The translations under genes and the position numbers were made by a program. From Peromyscus leucopus (taxonomy: Eukaryota; Chordata; Mammalia; Rodentia; Cricetidae), in contig NC_051074.1 of NCBI RefSeq assembly GCF_004664715.2, positions 16,779,678 through 16,843,677 on the forward strand: a stretch of 64,000 nucleotides of DNA, read 5' to 3'. This document shows, piece after piece, positions 35,803-45,878 of this stretch (positions are counted from its first letter, which is position 1; the number at the start of each line of letters is the position of its first letter). The notes below the pieces were generated by a model, which saw only the letters and a program-made list of their open reading frames with translations, did no database searches and had not been told where the DNA came from.

Positions 35803-36096
35803 TATCTTAGTCAGTGTTCTATTGTTATGGCACCAAAACCATAACAACTCTTATAAAGGAAAACATTTAATTGGGGCTGGCTTTTTTAAGTTCAGAGATT
35901 TAGTCTGTTTTCATCCTGGTGGGAAGCATGATGGCACAAAGGCAGACATGGTGTCAGAGAAGGACCTGGGAGTTCTACTTCCATATTGGCAGACAGCAGG
36001 GTAAAAGAGCAACACTAGTCCTGACTTTAGTTTGAAACCTCAAAGCCCATGCTGAGTGACACACTTCCTCCAAAAAGGTTACACTTCCTCCTAAAG
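35803..36096 (-). repeat. 5' LTR of the MaLR element, outer end missing
   Basis: CTTAGTCAGTGTTCTATTG, TCTTATAAAGGAAAACATTT, AATTGGGGCTGGC, GGGAAGCATGATGGCAC and GAAACCTCAAAGCCCATGC, ending near CACTTCCTCCTAAAG. About 50 bp expected at the far end (the element's own 5' end) are absent, so no outer duplication can be checked. Confidence 0.78.
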
Positions 36097-37741
36097 AGAT
36101 AGCAGAAAGTACTTCTTAGCTCAGACAGTATTAAATAATATAAAATGAAGGGAGACAGGAAAGAGAAAGAGAAAGAGACTGAGACATAAGTAAAAGACCA
36201 GGTTTAGTGTAAAGATATCACTGCAGTGAATTGGATAGGCTTTTGTAAGAAAATTATTAAATTCAGGATCTTTTGCTTAGATTAAGATTATATTTGGAAA
36301 TCTTGAAAGAAAATACTTTGAAATGTTCTAGAGGTAAGCCTGACAACATGGCGTTCAAATAAAATAATTTTTTCATGAGCAGCTGGAAAGTTACTAAATA
36401 CTTCTATAGTTTCCAAGTATTATGGAGAGAAACAAATAAGTAAGTACTCCAAATCCACAGCAGCAGGATTGCGACAATGTTGACAAAACACTTCCTAGAG
36501 AAATAGAGACCAGCAACTATCAAGAGATTTCAAACAGTGCATTCCATCTGAGTCAGGTTTCTGAAGTTAATTTTGATCACTTTCTTAAAAACAACACTAT
36601 TCATAGTGAATACCAATACTGATGGCCACTGAGGAATACCAAGCACTCATATGAGGTACTGATTTCTATTGACCACTAACATCCAGAGGAGTGACCAAAT
36701 TAAGAAGAGATACCTATCTGAGATGTTTCTTCAAACTGGACAACAGTCAGAAAGAAATGTAAAAGTTTGCTAGACTTCCATGATCAAGTTAAAATGGGTA
36801 TGAGGCAACAGTAGTATTTTCTTCTCTCAAAGAAAATGAGAATATATACAAAAATTCAAAATTTGTTATTTTGCTAGGCATATTTGAGTGATATGAATAA
36901 ATCTATAGAATTAACCTACTAAGATACTTCTGGCACTGGCATGCTAGACTGGGAAAGAATGAGATATGAGAAAGAAAGTTTGGTTTGATTGCTGTACCTC
37001 ATGTGCTTATAAGGAACTATCATCTTAAACCTCATTAATGTGCACAGTATTATGTAAGTAAGCACATTTAAAATAAAAAAAAAATGCCTTTCTCACACCT
37101 GTCTTTTTGTTTATTTGTTTTACTGTGAATGGGTAGTATTATTCATGAAAAAGTTGAAGAAAAGAAAAAATCAATTACATTAAGACAAAAAAATTCTACT
37201 AGAGTAGAATATTTATTTCAGTCTGATCTATCTATTCACACCACCTTTATCCCTGACCAAAAGGTTGTGTTTTAAGATGATGTCATTGAAATGAAAAAGA
37301 TAATAGAAATGTTATTAATTATTAAATTGAAGTAGAACCATTCATGGTTTAGTTAGCTGTGTATTGATAAAAAATAAAACTGCAAGATATTTGTGCCACA
37401 TGTATAATATGAGATGATAGAGAATAAAAACAAATCACATAGGAAAAACTGAACAACCACACTTACACTGAGCTATCTATAAAGGTCATATGTCATTGAA
37501 CATTATTGAAGTTAGCTAATAAACAGCTAAAGTAAGTTATATATCACTATGTGATTTGCCATGTACCATCCCTTACAAGCACTCATGGACTGAGCAATCA
37601 TAAAAATTCTTTTGTCTTTCTGGATTTTATTTTCATGCAGCTTCTTACATATGCATTCATTCTCATTAATGTACAAAAGTATTACACCTCATAGGAAAGA
37701 TTTGGATATTTTCTAGTTTTCATATAAACTAATTTTTTATA
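36097..37741. other. AT-rich non-coding DNA, nothing recognised
   Basis: A small GAGAAAGAGAAAGAGACTGA purine patch lies at 36160-36180. No repeat family or exon recognised. Confidence 0.45.
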
Positions 37742-37746
37742 TCTCT

Positions 37747-37790
<44 letters not shown>
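37742..37790. repeat. (TTTC)n microsatellite
   Basis: About 11 TTTC units with no SINE body attached. Confidence 0.97.
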
Positions 37791-39114
37791 ACTATAAATG
37801 TGATTCCTTTAGTAATATTTGATATAGATTCTTCATACTATAAAACCTAATTGGATGGTGGGTTTGTATTAAAATTATTAATATAAGGCTTTTAAAATTA
37901 AAAGAGAGGTTAAGAAATCAAGAATCTAAAATTAAAAAGAAACCAGGCTTTCAAAGGTATTTTCTATGGTGATACTGCCCATTCAAATAATCCTACCATT
38001 TTTACTTCCATTGGTACACTTGCCTATATATGGAAGTAGTCCCTGATTACAAAGGTCACTTTCTTTCTGAGAACTTGCATTAATTTTAAAGTTTGAGGCT
38101 GCTCTTGTGTAGAAAGAAAACTTTGCTACGTGTGAGATGAAGCATAACCTACGAACTTAATCAATAGCTGTAAAATAGCTCCTGCTCTTAAATCTGTCTA
38201 TAACACATACAGGATGAAGGAGAGGGATCTATAGAGATAAATATGCTTCATTTAATTATTTTTCAGCCAGGGAACAGAAATTTGATAGCTATGCCCATCT
38301 CGGCCTCTCTTTTTTCAACTATCACTTCATCCTACATTTTCGGCATTAAGACAGGGTCATAGATGCTTAGGATAGTTTCTCCTTGGCTCTATCATAAATA
38401 CTTCAGTTAAGCAGAACTAATATCAGAATATGTATGTGAAAAGTTAGTATCCAGACAGAACTATAGGTAAAAGATATATATGTACATACATACACTAGCA
38501 TGAAATACTGTATCTACTGAGTCTACCACATAATCCAAAATGGTAAATATCTTGTGTATCATCCTCAAAATTTTAGTGAACAATCTGATTTAATTCTTCA
38601 AAATAAATACTTTCTGGTAACATCAAACTCATCTTCATGGTGGGGTAACTTATGTCAGTTCCAGCTCAGGGTCCTCTGGGTCCTGTTTCTGAAGTGCATT
38701 GTATCTTTATCAATAGGGACTTAATTTCTGCTTTTCATTAGCAAACAAGAGAAACAGTATTAGGCTATATGTTTTAGGAGCCTCTAGAACAGCCCTGGAC
38801 TCAAAAGAGGGATTCTCTTGTCTGTTATTGAGGTTTTGTTAGATGATCTTTGGCTCTTGGAAGAAACACTTCTCAGCTCAGATGAGAAAGTGCATCAAAA
38901 TTACATATGTATATTTATACAGCAAATTACACGTGTTATAGGGTATTTTATAATTTAAATTTAAATATAAATTAAATATATTTTAAATATAAATTTAAAA
39001 ATTGTAAACATTTAATAGTATTATTTCTTACAGCTTTTTCAGATGTGTTTATTGTTTATTTCAGCCACCTCCCTCATTTTTCTGTATTTATCTTCTTCTT
39101 TCCATTGAATGTCT
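37791..39114. other. AT-rich non-coding DNA with an AT palindrome cluster
   Basis: No gene or named repeat. At 38951-39003 the DNA is almost pure A/T, with a perfect 14-bp palindrome ATTTAAATTTAAAT (38953-38966) and a direct repeat TAAATATAAATT at 38962-38973 and 38984-38995. Such tracts unwind easily and can act as matrix-attachment sites, but no function is shown. Confidence 0.45.
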
Positions 39115-39470
39115 TCAGTGATTCATATGATGAAGGCTTGGTCCTCAATGAAGAATCCTCAGAGACAGGGCTCTTGAAAAGTGAAGTGCTGTATTAGCAA
39201 GGCTTTAACCTCATGAACATATTAACCCATTGGAAGGGTTCTGAATTTCATGGGCTATTGAAAAGTGATTGGAAATAGAAACTGAGACCTCCTTAACAAG
39301 AGTAGATCCTTTACGGCCTGCTTTGGAGTTTCTAGATTGTCTATGCATCTGCTTCACCATGTCATCTTTACCCTGATGTTCAATATCACCACAGGTCCAG
39401 AAGCAACTTGACAAAGATCATATCCTGAAGCCTTTGAAATAGTGAGCTAAGATAACTGTTATCTTTTAAG
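39115..39470 (+). mobile_element. MaLR-type LTR fragment, old (tentative)
   Basis: Order and phrases fit a diverged rodent MaLR LTR: GGCTTGGTCCTCAATGAAG, TGCATCTGCTTCACCATG, TATCACCACAGGTCCAGAAG, CTGAAGCCTTTGAAATAG, TGAGCTAAGATAAC. The ends are not defined. Confidence 0.4.
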
Positions 39471-39506
39471 TGATTTACTCTACTATGGAATAATTCCCTT
39501 GTACAC

Positions 39507-39846
39507 TGTGAAGATATATTACTCTGATTGGTTAAATAAACAAGCTGACTGACCAATAGCTGAATAGGATAAAGTTTGGCAGGAGATCAAGACTAGGAGA
39601 CTGCTGCGAGGAAGAAGGGCTGAGTCAGGAGTCTCCAACCAGATGCAAAGTGAGCAGGAGATAAACATGACTTACCAATAAAGGTACTGCCACATGGCAG
39701 AGCATAAATAAGGAATATGGGTTAACTTAAAATGTAAGATCTAGTTAGCAATAATCCTGAGCTACTGGCTGAGCATTTACAATTAATATAATTCTCTGAG
39801 CGGTAGTTTGGAAGTGGCTCCCAGAATGGGAAAACTTCTGACTACA
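39507..39846 (+). mobile_element. Class II-like ERV solo LTR
   Basis: A 340-bp unit from TGTGAAGATATATTACTCTG to TTCTGACTACA. It has two CCAAT-type signals (GATTGGTTAAATAAAC, TGACCAATAGCTG), AATAAAGG and CATAAATAAGG. The late block CTGGCTGAGCATTTACAATTA resembles a block in the 8.6-kb LTR, suggesting one superfamily common in cricetids. A clean target-site duplication was not found at these ends. Confidence 0.6.
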
Positions 39847-40843
39847 TTACTCAGCTATGTTGTTTCCAAGATGAAAAGTGAACCCATCTTCCTAATTTCT
39901 TTCTGTTTTTTAATCCTTTCCTCCTTTGAGGTATAACACTTTGCAATACCTCTTGTAACCTCCATGCATTTGGTGACATCAACATTGTCTAGCCCAAAAT
40001 TCTGGTACATTTCCCCTTCCTTTATGATAACATTTTGTTGTACAAATATATCATGTTTAGCCTCCCATTCTATTATATACATTTCATTCTTTGATATATC
40101 TAGCTCCTCCTTCAATATCTACCGTTGACATTCCATAAACTTCCAAGAATCAGGTTTTACTGATTTTTTGAGTTAGTGTATGTGAAAAAGAGAATTTTGT
40201 CGCTATTGTTATACTTCAACTATGACAAACTATGTTGTTTGAATTATATTTCTTCTATAACAACATCGAAAAGGTTAATTTTATGAAGAATGATGAAATC
40301 CTTTCTAAAAGTTTATTAGTGGCATTTAGCAAAGTGACTCAGATGTACTTAATCCACAGTGATTGAAAATGATGACTTAATGAACCCAGATTTTGCTACT
40401 CTAACAAGACACATGTATTTAACATTCTAAGCCAATGGTTCATAAGATTTTAGGGAACCAATCCCTGAATAAGTTTCTGCCTTTTGTTCTTATCCTTGGT
40501 CTTTTCAATTAAATATTAATAATTCAATTTGCAGCATGCTAATTACAAACTCTGTGCATAGCATATGATGCATGGTTGTAAACAAACCCTCTCTGCCCTT
40601 AGTGAATCCAATCTCATTTCCATCCTCCAAAATGAGACTAAGAAGTACAAGGACATAGTAAATCAAAGCAATTTAATTCTTTAAGTCCCTTTACAGTCTT
40701 TATACTCATCCAGTTAGGCAATGCTTTATGTTTGACAATCAGTGAAGAGATATCTTAGGCTTTCTTTTAATAGCACATAATAATATTTAAATTGGTTGTA
40801 TCAATGAAACATAAAAATTATGTACAAATATTCACACATGCAT
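39847..40843. other. AT-rich non-coding DNA, nothing recognised
   Basis: The minus-strand frame at 39855-40115 (86 aa) is K/E/I-rich, overlaps no repeat I can name and shows no family motif. I cannot call it a gene. Confidence 0.4.
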
Positions 40844-40856
40844 TTGTGTGTGTGTA

Positions 40857-40887
<31 letters not shown>

Positions 40888-40912
40888 GTATATATAATGT
40901 GTGTGTTTGTGC
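40844..40912. repeat. (TG)n(TA)n(TG)n simple repeat
   Basis: TGTGTGTG with TATG breaks, then about 18 bp of TATA, then GTATATATAATGTGTGTG. Alternating purine-pyrimidine for most of its length. Confidence 0.95.
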
Positions 40913-41384
40913 ACATGTACTTTAAAAGACAAGTAAGCTCACTTTTTGCTGTTTTATATCTTTATTTTTATTATGTATAAGTTTAATTATTTTCAACAAC
41001 TATTCATTGCATTTTATATCACTAGGGCATAAGTTTTATGCAAGTTTGTGACAGACAAGTTATATTGGTAGGTTAAATAACATCTATGCAAATATGATAG
41101 CCACAAATTATTTTAAAAGTCCAATATGTTCAATACTTCTAAATTTTTCTAATATCAGTTTCATTCTCTTTACACAACGTTCCATTACTGGATTATGCTG
41201 CCGATCATTAAAATTATACTTTTTATGACTTGTATAAAATTTTAACATATTTACAATTGAGTAGTATATTAATTTTTAAAGTAAATATGATTTGAGCAAG
41301 CTTGTGTTCTTCACAACACACTAGATGTATTGTTTAAGTTAGAGACTAGAATCAACTCATTGTAGCTGTGGTTGCCTGCCAATG
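40913..41384. other. AT-rich non-coding DNA, nothing recognised
   Basis: No repeat family or coding signal recognised. Confidence 0.4.
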
Positions 41385-41725
41385 ATCAAACCTATCAAAA
41401 TTTCAACATTGGTGGGGAGGGACCCCTGAGAACCCATTCTTATTTGCTGGTACTACTGACAGGTAATGGTTACTAAGGAAAGGAGAGCTGTTCTTATTTG
41501 GAGATGTGGTTGCTCATGCCCATTATATGACCACACACCATGTGCATATGGGAAGCATTAATTGGCCCATCAGTCATAGATAGCAATAAAAACTGAGGAT
41601 ATGAAGTTGAGGGTCAGTAAGCATGAGGAAACATAGGGATATTTGGAGGAAGTAATAGTGAGTAGATATCATCAATACATGAAGTGTCAGTATATGAGAT
41701 TTTTCAAAGAATAAAAAGTATTGTT
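41385..41725 (+). mobile_element. L1 (Lx-type) 3' UTR
   Basis: Landmarks of a plus-strand rodent L1 3' UTR in order: TACTGACAGGTAATGGTTAC, ATTTGGAGATGTGGTTGCTC, CATGTGCATATGGGAAGCAT, TAATTGGCCCATCAGTC, GGATATGAAGTTGAGGGTC, a G/A-rich region, TACATGAAGTGTCAG, and TTCAAAGAATAAAAAGTA at the end. No ORF2 sequence is attached. Confidence 0.7.
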
Positions 41726-42029
41726 CCAAAAATATAAGTTGATGAGCTAAACAGTTGACTCAACTTACATATAAATCATTCTACCATTGTGTTATATTCA
41801 ACTATACAACTCAGTGTATACTGGTACACCAATTAGTGTTGTATATTGCAACTAATGGGGTGCAAATAGTAACTAATTTTAATTTTTGTGTATTTAAATT
41901 CATGAAATGAAGTTAAGCCTGGCCACTTAAAATACACTCTGTGGAGATGATCATAGGGCATTCAAAAGAAGAAAAAGTTAATAAATATTTTGAAAGTTGT
42001 TTACATGCATAGTACTAAGAGAAATTAAA

Positions 42030-42739
42030 ATTAAAATTGTTTGGTGATTCTAATCACCCTGTAAGAGCAGCTATCATTGGGAAAACAAATGGCCACAAAT
42101 GTTGACAAAAATATGTGGAATGGGGAACTTGAATGTTTGTGGGCATATATTAATGCAGCCAGTATGGGGATCACTATAGATGTTTCTCAAAAAGCTAAAA
42201 ATAGAACTGCTATATTATGTGGCTATACCACTGTAAGGCATGTAACAAAAACATTCCACATCCTACTACAGATATACTTGCTTCTCCATGTTCATTGTTC
42301 CTCTGCTCACAAATGGCTAGAAATTGGAACCAGCCTAGATTTTCACCAAAACAAAAACATAAATTTGCATAAAATAGATGGATCTGGTAAGTAATATGCT
42401 GAGCTAGATAACTCATGGCCCCAAAGTGAAATGTCTAAAACATTTCTTTCAGGTGTAAATTTTTAAATTTGCATGTTTAGGTTAGACCATCTGTATAGAC
42501 CTGGAAACTATATATGTTTAGAACATCTGTAGAGACCTGGAAACTATAGAGGTGCTAGGAGACAGTGGGGGACCTGGCCTTAAGTAAAGTTGAGATAGGA
42601 TGGTACAGAAGTAGAGGAGTCTACAGGAGCTGGAAATGCTTAGATAGGGATTGAGTGATGAGAGATGAGGAGGAGAGGCAGGGGATGGTTGGGCAAGGTT
42701 AAAACCAGCTGAGGAAATGCACAAAAAAAAAAAAAAAAA
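42030..42739 (+). mobile_element. L1 (Lx-type) ORF2 end and 3' UTR with poly(A)
   Basis: ORF2-end landmarks are TTTCTCAAAAAGCTAAAAAT, CTATATTATGTGGCTATACC, TCCACATCCTACTACAGATA, CCATGTTCATTGTTCCTCTG, GAAATTGGAACCAGCCTAG and AATAGATGGATCTGG. Then a G/A-rich 3' UTR (42550-42700) and an A17 tail at 42723-42739. The 105-aa open frame at 42077-42394 is not in the ORF2 frame and is not a gene. The element is 5'-truncated, the usual fate of L1. Confidence 0.8.
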
Positions 42740-43744
42740 CTAAGGAGGCCTCCTGTTTCATATGCTAACTGATACTGTTTTAATATTGAGTAAGAATGGG
42801 CATTCTCTGTATGATCAGATGATGCTGTTTCCAGAAACTAATAGTTTTTACATGAAAAATCCCAGTGTCTGATGTGGGATACTTCTTATGAGTTGTTGGT
42901 CAGGAGATGCGTACAGACCACTGAAACAATACAGTTTACTACCATGGCCCTTGCTTGTACACAGGAAGTGGATGTCAAGACCCTATTTCTGAAGACATCA
43001 CTCACTTTAGTTGTAAAACACAGAGAATTCAAACTGGAACTGATAAATCTCTATCCCTGACAGGTAATTTACATAGTGCCAGGAGGTGCTATTTTGCATG
43101 CTTCTGGATGCAAAACTGCCATCAATAGTATCAATCAGCCAGGGAATCTGCATTTAAAAATACCAACCTTCCAGGCAGGATGTTCACATTGACATAATAT
43201 TGGCATGATTTCTAAATAACCACACCCTTTTTGCTATGATTTGAAATCTGCTCCATGCAGGAAGTCCTTATTTTATACTGTAATTTTGGTGGAAAGTCCA
43301 TGGATGGGGACACCATAGGTAAGTCCTAGTGGGAAGACAACTACTTTATTTTTTGCTAAATGGATGTGTTGTCACTTACCTTCTTAATATTTATATCTGT
43401 ATTCACACATGAGGTAAGTACTCAGCACTGATCATTTTGCAGATAGTTATAATGAATGTAGATTTCTAATTGTTCAACATAGTGTGCACAGGTGATTATT
43501 GAGTGTGCAGTACTAAGTAGAACATCTAATTCACCTCCCTCAATACTCAGAGAACAATGTAGAGGTAGAGGTAGACGTAGAAAGAATGTAATGGCCAGTA
43601 GGAGGAGAAGTGTCCTCTATGTACCTGTCTCCTCTCCTATGTGCCTGTCTTCTTGAACCTGTGGTTACCTGCACAACACCTGCATAATATGGGGATTGTG
43701 AGCACTTCATCGCCAATGCAAAGACTGAGAGGCTAATGTTTTCC
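42740..43744. other. Non-coding DNA, unassigned
   Basis: Mixed composition, with no named family. It could be the upstream part of the L1 3' UTR that becomes recognisable at 43745, but I cannot align it. A short GTAGAG tandem patch lies at 43557-43580. Confidence 0.35.
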
Positions 43745-44035
43745 TGAGGAGCCACTGGCAGTCGAGAACTACTAAGGAAGGAGACAAGGTTTTTGGCTGT
43801 GCAGACACTATTTTTACCCCTGGCTTAAGTAAACAACTCCCCATCCATGATAATGCAAGCAATTCTCATTAAACTCACGTGAGTTACAAAGAAAACTGCA
43901 ACATGTAGGGTTGGGGCCATGTTGTGAAGGTGTAGTGGTTGGTCCAGAGAGGGATAACTAAGGGCAATAGAGAGCATGCATGATCAAAGCCCATTATACT
44001 GATGTATGAAATTGTTACACAATAAAACATTAACT
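43745..44035 (+). mobile_element. Older L1 (Lx8/9-like) 3' UTR
   Basis: CTACTAAGGAAGGAGACAAG, GTGCAGACACTATTTTTACC, ATAATGCAAGCAATTCTC, ATTAAACTCACGTGAGTTAC, GCATGATCAAAGCCCATTAT, ATGTATGAAATTGTTACAC and AATAAAACATT follow the end of a plus-strand Lx 3' UTR. The subfamily is a guess. Confidence 0.6.
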
Positions 44036-45226
44036 ACCACAGGTACAGGACCCAATTTCAGCTTACACCTGGATTATCCATGCATGTGTTTCATAACTGG
44101 CTCCCATTGTTTATGTAATGGGCAGGGATCATCATAGTTTAAGCTTCCGCAAGACTCACTGTGAGGTTTTCATTTTATTTTTAATTCTTTGACCATCTAG
44201 TGTAAAGTTTATGCCACAATTTCCAAACTTATGGTCTCCCTGAACCTTCTATAGCCATCACCTTCAGTCTATTCTTCCTACTGTATGACTTCTGCAGTTA
44301 TTTTTGCTTACTTCAATTGACATATATAATTCAAGGTTATCACATATATATTGTGCTATATGTAACAAAAATTTCTACTGATGTCTAAAACTTTTCACTT
44401 AGGCAAGGTCTCTACATCAATTTTTTGATCCTTTAAATGGATGGCAAATAATTAGTGTGACTTTCCAGCATTCAGGGTTGAGTTTTCCTCCTAAATAAAA
44501 GACAGCAGTAAATATAGTGAATTGAAACTTGAAACTAGGGGCTCATGGCAGCAGCAAGTTAAGTAGTTTGTTGCACTGATTATCAAGGGGTAAGTTTTTC
44601 TAGAAATGGGACAAACTGTAGAACACAGTACATTTTTAAAATAATAGAAAATATTTTGGACTATTACCCACTATTTTAAATAAAGTATTTTATTATTCTA
44701 AAGAAAATAATGAGTTTGCAAGATTTCTTTTGTCCATGTTATTTTAGGTCTTCTGCCACATTTATACTCCTTCCTACTTTAATAAAAATTTAACACAGTA
44801 AAATTGCTATGTCAATGTTCTTGGCAGGGTTTTTTCTTTGGAACAAATAAAATATTCTAGTCTAATTCTCTGATTTAATAAACATTTGATTAAAATTGCT
44901 GAGTTGAGATTTTCAGAATATAGGAATAATGAAAAATGCAATTCAGTATTATATCATAGTTTAATTTCATGAATACTATGTATGAGAAATACACAAGCAC
45001 TTAAAATACTGAAATACAATTTCTAATTACTTTTAAAATCTGGATAATGTCAAGAAAAAAAAGAATAGTTAATCAAAGAGAACTTAAGTATCTCCCAAAC
45101 TTTTGGAAAAAAATCTAAAACTATTTATGCAGATGAAATGTAGCTGAGGTTTCTGAAAACTAATTGAGATTCTAAGATGTTCTATGAATGGAACACCAAT
45201 GATGGGGTTAATGGTTTTATTATAGG
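44036..45226. other. AT-rich non-coding DNA, nothing recognised
   Basis: No repeat family or coding signal recognised. Confidence 0.45.
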
Positions 45227-45235
45227 ATTAAGAGA

Positions 45236-45878
45236 TATTTTTTGCCTTAAATCATTTTATTGTGAGAGAAACCACCAGTAAGTAGACTATCTTTTGGAGA
45301 CTCTGGGGCCTCAGACTCATAATTTAATAACACCAGGCTAGAAAAATCCATCTCTGCTGTTCAGACATCGTGTTTCTAGGTAGAGGCCAATTTTTTTCAA
45401 CACATAGGCAGGATTTGCAGACCCCACAGCCTTGTTCCCAGAGATGGTCTCATGGGGCAAGTCTGTGTACTTAAAGGCAGAACCTCGGGACAGATGTGGG
45501 GGCTGGGTAACATCTTTGGTTGGTGTGCATTTGGGAGACTACTGCTTAAGGTAAAGTCACATGACAACGGGCTGCTTATGCTACCAGGTAGATGAGGACA
45601 TCACTAAGCTCCCCTTGAAGGGCAGTTCGTTCCTTTAACAGCCAGGTTTGAGGAAAAGACTCTGCCTCATACTGAGAGTTCTGTTTGCTTGCCTGCTCAC
45701 TATTCCCAAGGCTAGGGAACTGTTCCCAGTTTCAATCAGTCACACACTCTGCATGGAGGCATTGGATGTCCTCAAGCGCGGTCTCAGGGCTGAAGCTGAA
45801 CCTTCCTGCAGCATCAGTCTTCTTGCCCAGCATCACTGCGCACATAGCCACCAGCTTGGGATATTCTGCCCACATCAT
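45236..45878 (-). pseudogene. Dctpp1-ps: Processed pseudogene of Dctpp1 (dCTP pyrophosphatase 1)
   Basis: Minus-strand, intronless, dead retrocopy. The parent enzyme is an all-alpha NTP pyrophosphatase (MazG-like) that hydrolyses dCTP and modified dCTP to dCMP and pyrophosphate. Conceptual translation, with frame changes, gives three colinear blocks. FSPETALEDIQCLHAE (about 45754-45802) matches the N-terminal FSPEPTLEDIRRLHAE. KERTALQGELSDVLIYLVA (about 45579-45637) covers the metal-binding EL(S)D region. HLSRGSAFKYTDLPHETIS (about 45440-45500) is C-terminal. The block after YLVA reads AARCHV-TLP, then the end of the core domain. Inactivating changes include a TAA at 45576-45578 in place of a Leu codon, a TAA at 45546-45548 in place of Gln, and frameshifts or deletion after WEQF around 45690-45730. 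A 3' UTR follows, with a reverse-complement AATAAA at 45256-45261 and a weak A-rich end. The direct repeat ATTAAGAGA at 45227-45235 and 45879-45887 marks LINE-mediated insertion. The open frames at 45648-45954 on the plus strand are antisense shadows. The parent assignment comes from memory of the protein and is strong. Confidence 0.88.

Larger units (their letters stand above)
34062..36096 (-). mobile_element. Two-LTR MaLR (MT-type) element
   Basis: Minus-strand non-autonomous LTR element about 2 kb long. LTR at 34062-34416 (3' LTR on its own strand), internal region 34417-35802, and second LTR at 35803-36096 lacking its outer end. The internal region has the MaLR landmarks ATTCCACTCTCTGGCTCCCA, AGTCCAACTTCAAAATTCCC, AAAGTCTCTTCTGGGACTC, CTTAACTGTAAACCCCTG and CAACATATAGTGGCACAGAA. 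MaLR internal regions do not encode the usual retroviral proteins, and none is seen. A B1 (35070-35210) sits inside. Having both LTRs is unusual here, since the other MaLR copies in the window are mostly solo. Confidence 0.75.

Noticed and set aside
39855..40115. 86-aa K/E-rich minus-strand frame
   Set aside because: Charged composition made it look coding, but there is no start context, motif or repeat origin to support it, and the length is within chance for AT-rich DNA.
42077..42394. 105-aa plus-strand open frame
   Set aside because: It lies in the L1 ORF2 end but in a different frame from ORF2, so it does not encode the L1 protein.
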